A stretch of 64,000 bases of DNA from Nonomuraea montanisoli (lineage in GTDB: Bacteria > Actinomycetota > Actinomycetes > Streptosporangiales > Streptosporangiaceae). The notes beneath the pieces were generated by a model. The model was not told where the DNA came from, did no database searches, and saw only the letters and a list, made by a program, of their open reading frames with translations. The position numbers and the translations under genes were made by a program. The stretch is from assembly GCF_013363975.1 (NCBI RefSeq), contig NZ_JABWGN010000013.1:51636-115635 (forward strand), written 5' to 3'. Shown here in pieces: positions 60,039 to 64,000 of the stretch; position 1 is the first letter of the stretch; each line of letters begins with the position of its first letter.

Positions 60039-61763
60039 GTGAGCGGTGAAACCTCCCACATCGGGCGCTACAGGTTGCTGAGCGTGCTGGGCAGGGGCGG
60101 GATGGGCACGGTGCACCTCGCCGAGGACACCGCGGGGCAGCGCGTCGCCATCAAGGTGATCAACCCGGAGTTCAGCCAGCACGACCAGTTCCGCATGCGT
60201 TTCCGCCGGGAGGCGGACGCCGCCAGGCGGGTGCGCAGGTTCTGCACCGCCGCAGTGCTGGAGGCCGATCTCGACGGCCAGCTCCTCTACGTCGTCACCG
60301 AGTACGTGCCCGGCCCCAACCTGGAGCAGGCCGTCGAGCAGTCGGGGCCGCTGCGCGGGTCCAGCCTCGACGCGCTGGCCGTGAGCGTGGCCACCGCCCT
60401 CACCGCCATCCACGGGGCCGGGGTGGTCCACCGCGACCTCAAGCCGTCCAACGTGCTGCTGTCGCCCGTCGGCCCCCGGGTGATCGACTTCGGCATCGCG
60501 CGGGCGCTCGACACGCTCGGCGGGGTCACCGGCACCGGCGAGATCGTCGGCACGCCGCGTTACATGGCGCCCGAGGTGCTGCGGGGCGATCCGGTGTCCG
60601 CCGCGTGCGACGTGTTCTCGTGGGGCTGCCTGGTGGCGTACGCGGCCAGCGGCAGGGCCCCGTTCGGCGGCGAGACGCTGCCGGCGATCGTCTACCAGGT
60701 GCTCAACACCGAGCCCGACCTGAGCCAGGTGGATCCGGGGCTGCGCGAGCTGGTCGCCGCGGCCCTGCGCAAGGACCCGGCGGCCCGGCCGACTGCTCAG
60801 CAGCTCCTCGACCACCTGGTGGGACGTTCGGCGGCGCCGGAGCAGACGGCGCGGACGGTGCAGCTGAGCTGGCAGCAGCCGGGGACGACGCCGTTCACCC
60901 AGCCGGGGGTGCCCGGCGGGCCCTACGGCGACCCCGGGGCCTCGCACGGCGGCTCAGGGGGCTCGTACGGCGGTCCTGGGACCTCCTTCGGCGGCGGGTC
61001 CTCGGGTGGTGGGCGCAGGACGGCCCGGGGCCGGCTGGTGGCCGGGATCGCCGCCGCCGCGGTCGCCCTCGCCGGCGCGGGGATCGCGGGATGGGCGCTG
61101 CTCTCGCCCGGCAAGCCGCCCGAGGGTCCGGTGCTGCTCCAGGAGGACTTCACCCAGACCTCCGGCGGCTGGGGCGGCACCTACGACTCCGACGACACCG
61201 GGTCCTACGGCTACCGGAGCGACGGCACGTTCGGGATCGACGTGGAGGACACCTACGAGGAGCGCCGCGTCAAGGCGCCCACGTCGTACCTCATCGCCTC
61301 GCCCACGGGCGCGCCCCTGCCGTCCAGCACGCCGACGCCGATGATGCCCACGAGCGTGGTCGTCGGCGTCACCGCGCAGGTCCGGCAGGTCGTGGGCGGC
61401 GGCGAGTACGGGGTGTACTGCCGTTCGGCCGACGACTCGACGTCGTACGAGTTCGGGCTGGACACGAAGGGCCAGGCGCGCATCCGGCGCGTCCTGGACG
61501 GCTCGGGCGGCACGCTGGCGCAGCCCGTCAAGGTCGGCGGCGAGCCGGGCCGGGTCCGCATCGAGGCGTCGTGCGAGCAGCGCGGGAGCGGCGGCGTCCG
61601 GCTCACGATGTGGGTGAACGGCGAGCAGGTCCAGCAGGTGGACGATCCGAGCGGGCTCGGCAACGGGTACGTGGGACTGTTCGCCCGCACCCCCAAGGGG
61701 GACGACTCGGTGCTGAGGATGTCGTTCGACGACTTCGAACTGCGCGGCCAGAAGCAGACCTGA
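60039..61763 (+). CDS. Transmembrane Ser/Thr protein kinase with extracytoplasmic domain
   Basis: A 574-residue PknB-like (Hanks-type) kinase. Catalytic features are complete: GRGGMGTVHLAED (Gly-loop), K39 of AIKV, HRDLKPSN, DFG in VIDFGIARAL, and GTPRYMAPE of the activation segment. A Gly/Ser-rich juxtamembrane linker (~285-330) leads to one membrane helix (GIAAAAVALAGAGIAGWALL, ~345-365). The outer ~200 residues are not PASTA; they resemble a concanavalin-like carbohydrate-binding domain (DDSTSYEFGLDTKGQARIR ... RIEASCEQRGSGGVRLTMWVNG, shown in parts). It may sense a cell-wall or sugar ligand. Convergent with the TetR gene over 18 bp. Confidence 0.92.
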   Translation: MSGETSHIGRYRLLSVLGRGGMGTVHLAEDTAGQRVAIKVINPEFSQHDQFRMRFRREADAARRVRRFCTAAVLEADLDGQLLYVVTEYVPGPNLEQAVEQSGPLRGSSLDALAVSVATALTAIHGAGVVHRDLKPSNVLLSPVGPRVIDFGIARALDTLGGVTGTGEIVGTPRYMAPEVLRGDPVSAACDVFSWGCLVAYAASGRAPFGGETLPAIVYQVLNTEPDLSQVDPGLRELVAAALRKDPAARPTAQQLLDHLVGRSAAPEQTARTVQLSWQQPGTTPFTQPGVPGGPYGDPGASHGGSGGSYGGPGTSFGGGSSGGGRRTARGRLVAGIAAAAVALAGAGIAGWALLSPGKPPEGPVLLQEDFTQTSGGWGGTYDSDDTGSYGYRSDGTFGIDVEDTYEERRVKAPTSYLIASPTGAPLPSSTPTPMMPTSVVVGVTAQVRQVVGGGEYGVYCRSADDSTSYEFGLDTKGQARIRRVLDGSGGTLAQPVKVGGEPGRVRIEASCEQRGSGGVRLTMWVNGEQVQQVDDPSGLGNGYVGLFARTPKGDDSVLRMSFDDFELRGQKQT

Positions 61764-61781
61764 GCCCGCCCGCGGCTCGCC

Positions 61782-62375
61782 TCACAGGACTCCGGCGCGG
61801 GCGGCGGCGAGGGCGGCGTCGGCGGCCCGGCCGGCGTCCTCCCGGCTCACCGGCTCGTGCGCGACGAACAACCGGTAGTAGACGGGCGCCACCGCGACCC
61901 GGACCACCTCGCGGGCGTCGACCGTGACGGGCAGCTCCCCGCGCTCCACGCCCCGCCGTACGACCTGGGCCGACTGGTCGTGGCGGGCCTCGAAGAACGC
62001 GTGCAGCGCCCGCGCGGCCTCCGGGCTCTGCATGGCGGCCGCCACGAACGCCGACGAGACGGGCCCCAGCTCGGGGTCCTCGAACCCGCTGCGCACCAGC
62101 TCCACGACCCCGCGCAGGTCCCCCTCGACCGTGCCCGTGTCGGGGACCGGCCACGGCTCGTGGGCGGCCAGCTCCAGCGCGTCGGCGATGAGCCCTTCGA
62201 CGTTGCCCCACCGCCGGTAGACGGTCGTCTTGTGGACGCCCGACCGCTCCGCCACGTTCTCCACGGTCAGGCCGCGGAACCCGTGCTCGGCCAGCTCCGC
62301 GAGCGTGGCCTGCCGCACCGCGTCACGCACCCGCGCACTGCGTCCGCCGGGCCGCTTGGTCACATCCAAAGACAA
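61782..62375 (-). CDS. TetR-family regulator
   Basis: A ~197-residue repressor. The N-terminal HTH is ATLAELAEHGFRGLTVENVAERSGVHKTTVYRRWGNVEGLIADAL, the TetR pattern; the C-terminal helical ligand domain is variable. TTG 62375 has GGAG directly adjacent; GTG 62363 (VTKRPGG) would be more normally spaced, so the start is uncertain. It is divergent from the ABC-F gene, and two copies of GTTGCG(T/A)T in the gap (42 bp apart) plus CAACT-CC-AGTTG may be its operators. An antibiotic-responsive pair is likely. Confidence 0.9.
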   Translation of the reverse strand: MSLDVTKRPGGRSARVRDAVRQATLAELAEHGFRGLTVENVAERSGVHKTTVYRRWGNVEGLIADALELAAHEPWPVPDTGTVEGDLRGVVELVRSGFEDPELGPVSSAFVAAAMQSPEAARALHAFFEARHDQSAQVVRRGVERGELPVTVDAREVVRVAVAPVYYRLFVAHEPVSREDAGRAADAALAAARAGVL

Positions 62376-62442
62376 CTCCAGTTGCGTTAATTTCCCATCG
62401 CTGCCACACTAAAGCTACACCCGTTGCGATTGGAGCTCCATC
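62373..62442. promoter_or_regulatory. TetR/ABC-F divergent control region
   Basis: CAACT-CC-AGTTG (62373-62384), and GTTGCGTTAA (62381-62390) with GTTGCGATTGG (62423-62433), four helical turns apart. The middle is relatively AT-rich. These repeats are candidate operators for the TetR protein. Confidence 0.5.
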
Positions 62443-64000
62443 CTGACCATCCTGCTGCGAGACATCACCAAGTCCTACGGACACCGCAGGGTTCTGTCCG
62501 GCGTGTCCATGTCCGTCCGGCCGGGCGAGCGCCTGGGCATCGTGGGCGAGAACGGCTCGGGCAAGTCCACGCTGCTCCGGCTCCTGGCCGGCGCCGAGCG
62601 GCCCGACTCCGGCGAGGTCGTCGTGACAGGCGAGATCGGGCACCTCGGCCAGACGCTCGGCCAGACGCTCGGCCTGCCGCCGCATCTCACGGTGCGGCAG
62701 GCGATCGACGCCGCGCTGGCCGGGATCCGGGCGATCGAGCGCCGCCTGCGCGAGATCGAGGCCGCCCTGGCCGCCGACCCCGCCTCGGGCCACGAGGCCC
62801 TGCTGGAGGAGTACGGCGAGCTGCTCACGGAGTTCGAGGCGCGGGGCGGCTACAAGGCCGACGCCCGGGTCGACAGGTCCCTGCACGCCCTCGGCCTCCC
62901 CCACCTCGCCCCGGGCTCCGGCCGGGAGAGGCGGGACCGGGAGGAGACCGACGGCCCGAACCCCATGCCGAGCGACCGTGACCGCACCCTGGAGAGCCTG
63001 TCGGGAGGCGAGCAGGCCCGGCTCGGCCTGGCGTGCGTGCTGGCCGCCGCCCCCGCGACGCTGCTGCTGGACGAGCCCACCAACCATCTCGACGAGTCCG
63101 CGCTCGGCTGGCTGGAGGAGCGGCTGAGCGGCTACCCGGGCACGGTGGTGATCGTGTCGCACGACCGGATCTTCCTCGACCGGGTGGTCACGGCCGTGAT
63201 CGAGGTCGAGGGCGGCGACGTCACCCGCTTCGGCGGGGGCTACACCGGCTTCCTGGCCGCCAAGGCCGGGGCCAGGGCCCGCTGGGAGCAGGCGTACACC
63301 GCCTGGCGCGAGGAGGTCCGCCAGGTGCGCGAGCACGCCGCGACGACCGCCCACCGCGTGGCCGTCGGCCGCGTCATGCGCGACAACAACAAGATGGCCT
63401 ACGACCGCAACGCCGGCCGCGTCCAGAGCTCGATCGCCGGCCGCGTCCGCAACGCCCACGAACGCCTGCGCCGCCTGGAGGCCGACCCGGTGTCCCGGCC
63501 GCCCGACCCGCTCCGCTTCCACGGCGCCTTCACCACCCCCTCCCCCGAGCCCGCCACCGCCTCGGAAGACGCAACCTCTCGGCAGGACACCGCGCCGGGA
63601 CCCACTTCTTCCGGCACCACCGGGCCGCAGAGCCCTCCCCCTGCGCCTGTCACCCATGCACCCGCACGTGCGGCGGTGGCCGAGTTGCGCGACGTCCGCG
63701 TCGCCGACCGGCTGTGCGTCGAGTCGCTGGTCATCCGGTCCGGCGACCGGCTGCTCGTGCACGGGCACAACGGCGCGGGCAAGTCCACCCTGCTGGGGGC
63801 CATCGCCGAGCGGGCCCGTGGCCGGGTGGGCCACCTCGCCCAGGAGACGTGCTTCGACCCGTCCCTGCCGGTGCTGGAGGCGTACGGCCACGGCCGTCCC
63901 GGCGAGCGGCGGGCCGCGCTGCTCGCCACCGGCCTGTTCCGGGCCGAGACGCTCGACCTCAGGGTGGGCGCCCTGTCGGTGGGCCAGCGGCGCAGACTGG
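62443..64000 (+). CDS. ABC-F ATPase (antibiotic-resistance type), partial
   Basis: An ABC-F protein open to the window end (519 codons seen). Domain 1 Walker A is GENGSGKSTLL, its signature LSGGEQARLGL, Walker B LLLDEPTNHLD; a Lys/Arg-rich PtIM-like linker (TAHRVAVGRVMRDNNKMAYDRNAGR) follows, then a disordered link and domain 2 with Walker A GHNGAGKSTLL; it is cut before the second Walker B. ABC-F proteins protect ribosomes from antibiotics. The start is noteworthy: the only in-frame codon close to GGAG (62432-62435) is CTG 62443, giving MTILLRDITKSYG; ATG first appears inside the first strand pair (~62506). It is divergent from the TetR gene. Confidence 0.88.
   Translation, partial: MTILLRDITKSYGHRRVLSGVSMSVRPGERLGIVGENGSGKSTLLRLLAGAERPDSGEVVVTGEIGHLGQTLGQTLGLPPHLTVRQAIDAALAGIRAIERRLREIEAALAADPASGHEALLEEYGELLTEFEARGGYKADARVDRSLHALGLPHLAPGSGRERRDREETDGPNPMPSDRDRTLESLSGGEQARLGLACVLAAAPATLLLDEPTNHLDESALGWLEERLSGYPGTVVIVSHDRIFLDRVVTAVIEVEGGDVTRFGGGYTGFLAAKAGARARWEQAYTAWREEVRQVREHAATTAHRVAVGRVMRDNNKMAYDRNAGRVQSSIAGRVRNAHERLRRLEADPVSRPPDPLRFHGAFTTPSPEPATASEDATSRQDTAPGPTSSGTTGPQSPPPAPVTHAPARAAVAELRDVRVADRLCVESLVIRSGDRLLVHGHNGAGKSTLLGAIAERARGRVGHLAQETCFDPSLPVLEAYGHGRPGERRAALLATGLFRAETLDLRVGALSVGQRRRL

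Overview
The window is about 72-74% GC with long antisense shadow ORFs, many GTG/TTG starts, F420-type luciferase-like oxidoreductases, a group II truncated haemoglobin, a PASTA-less Ser/Thr kinase, dynamin-like GTPases and a LexA-type SOS box. This points to a filamentous actinomycete, most likely Streptosporangiaceae (Nonomuraea-like); that assignment rests on general gene style only. I see no rRNA, tRNA, IS element, prophage or CRISPR array. It reads as ordinary chromosome.

Layout. 0-9 kb: HNH nuclease, S9 prolyl oligopeptidase, YciI-like protein, purU, a PiT phosphate permease with a DUF47 partner, an LLM oxidoreductase divergent from an ArsR regulator with two operator-like palindromes, and an MBL hydrolase. 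9-14 kb (minus strand): a SxxK serine hydrolase, a small membrane protein, a TPR protein preceded by a translationally coupled 24-residue peptide gene, and an EamA transporter with a cysteine-rich tail. 14-18.7 kb: GNAT plus XRE/TPR regulator, a divergent small protein, MscS channel, GlbO. 18.7-24 kb: GH13 glucosidase, MFS, thioesterase, EttA. 24-32.5 kb: HxlR/NmrA pair, NarL-type two-component system, FtsX/ATPase ABC pair, GGDEF protein. 33-38 kb: long SSB-like protein and two dynamin-like GTPases. 38-43 kb: siroheme/cobalamin genes (cysG-like, cobT, cbiX-like, cobL), with cysG overlapping the start of a GTPase gene. 43-51.5 kb: tandem GNAT, DUF2795 + baeRF pair, lutABC with its FadR-type regulator, sulfatase, LLM enzyme. 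51.5-55.7 kb: ABC exporter with divergent orphan response regulator, DUF4328 protein. 55.7-60 kb: SOS-boxed DUF6504-dnaE2 operon. 60-64 kb: Ser/Thr kinase, TetR regulator and a divergent ABC-F gene that runs off the end.

The two most unusual themes are (1) a strongly ribosome-bound 24-codon gene whose stop overlaps the start of a TPR gene (12445-12519), and (2) a remarkable number of unrelated tandem repeats (12 to 45 bp units). Repeats inside genes have unit lengths divisible by three; those between genes often do not (22, 16, 17 bp). One lies in the ATP-lid position of a histidine kinase and one forms the upstream edge of a promoter.
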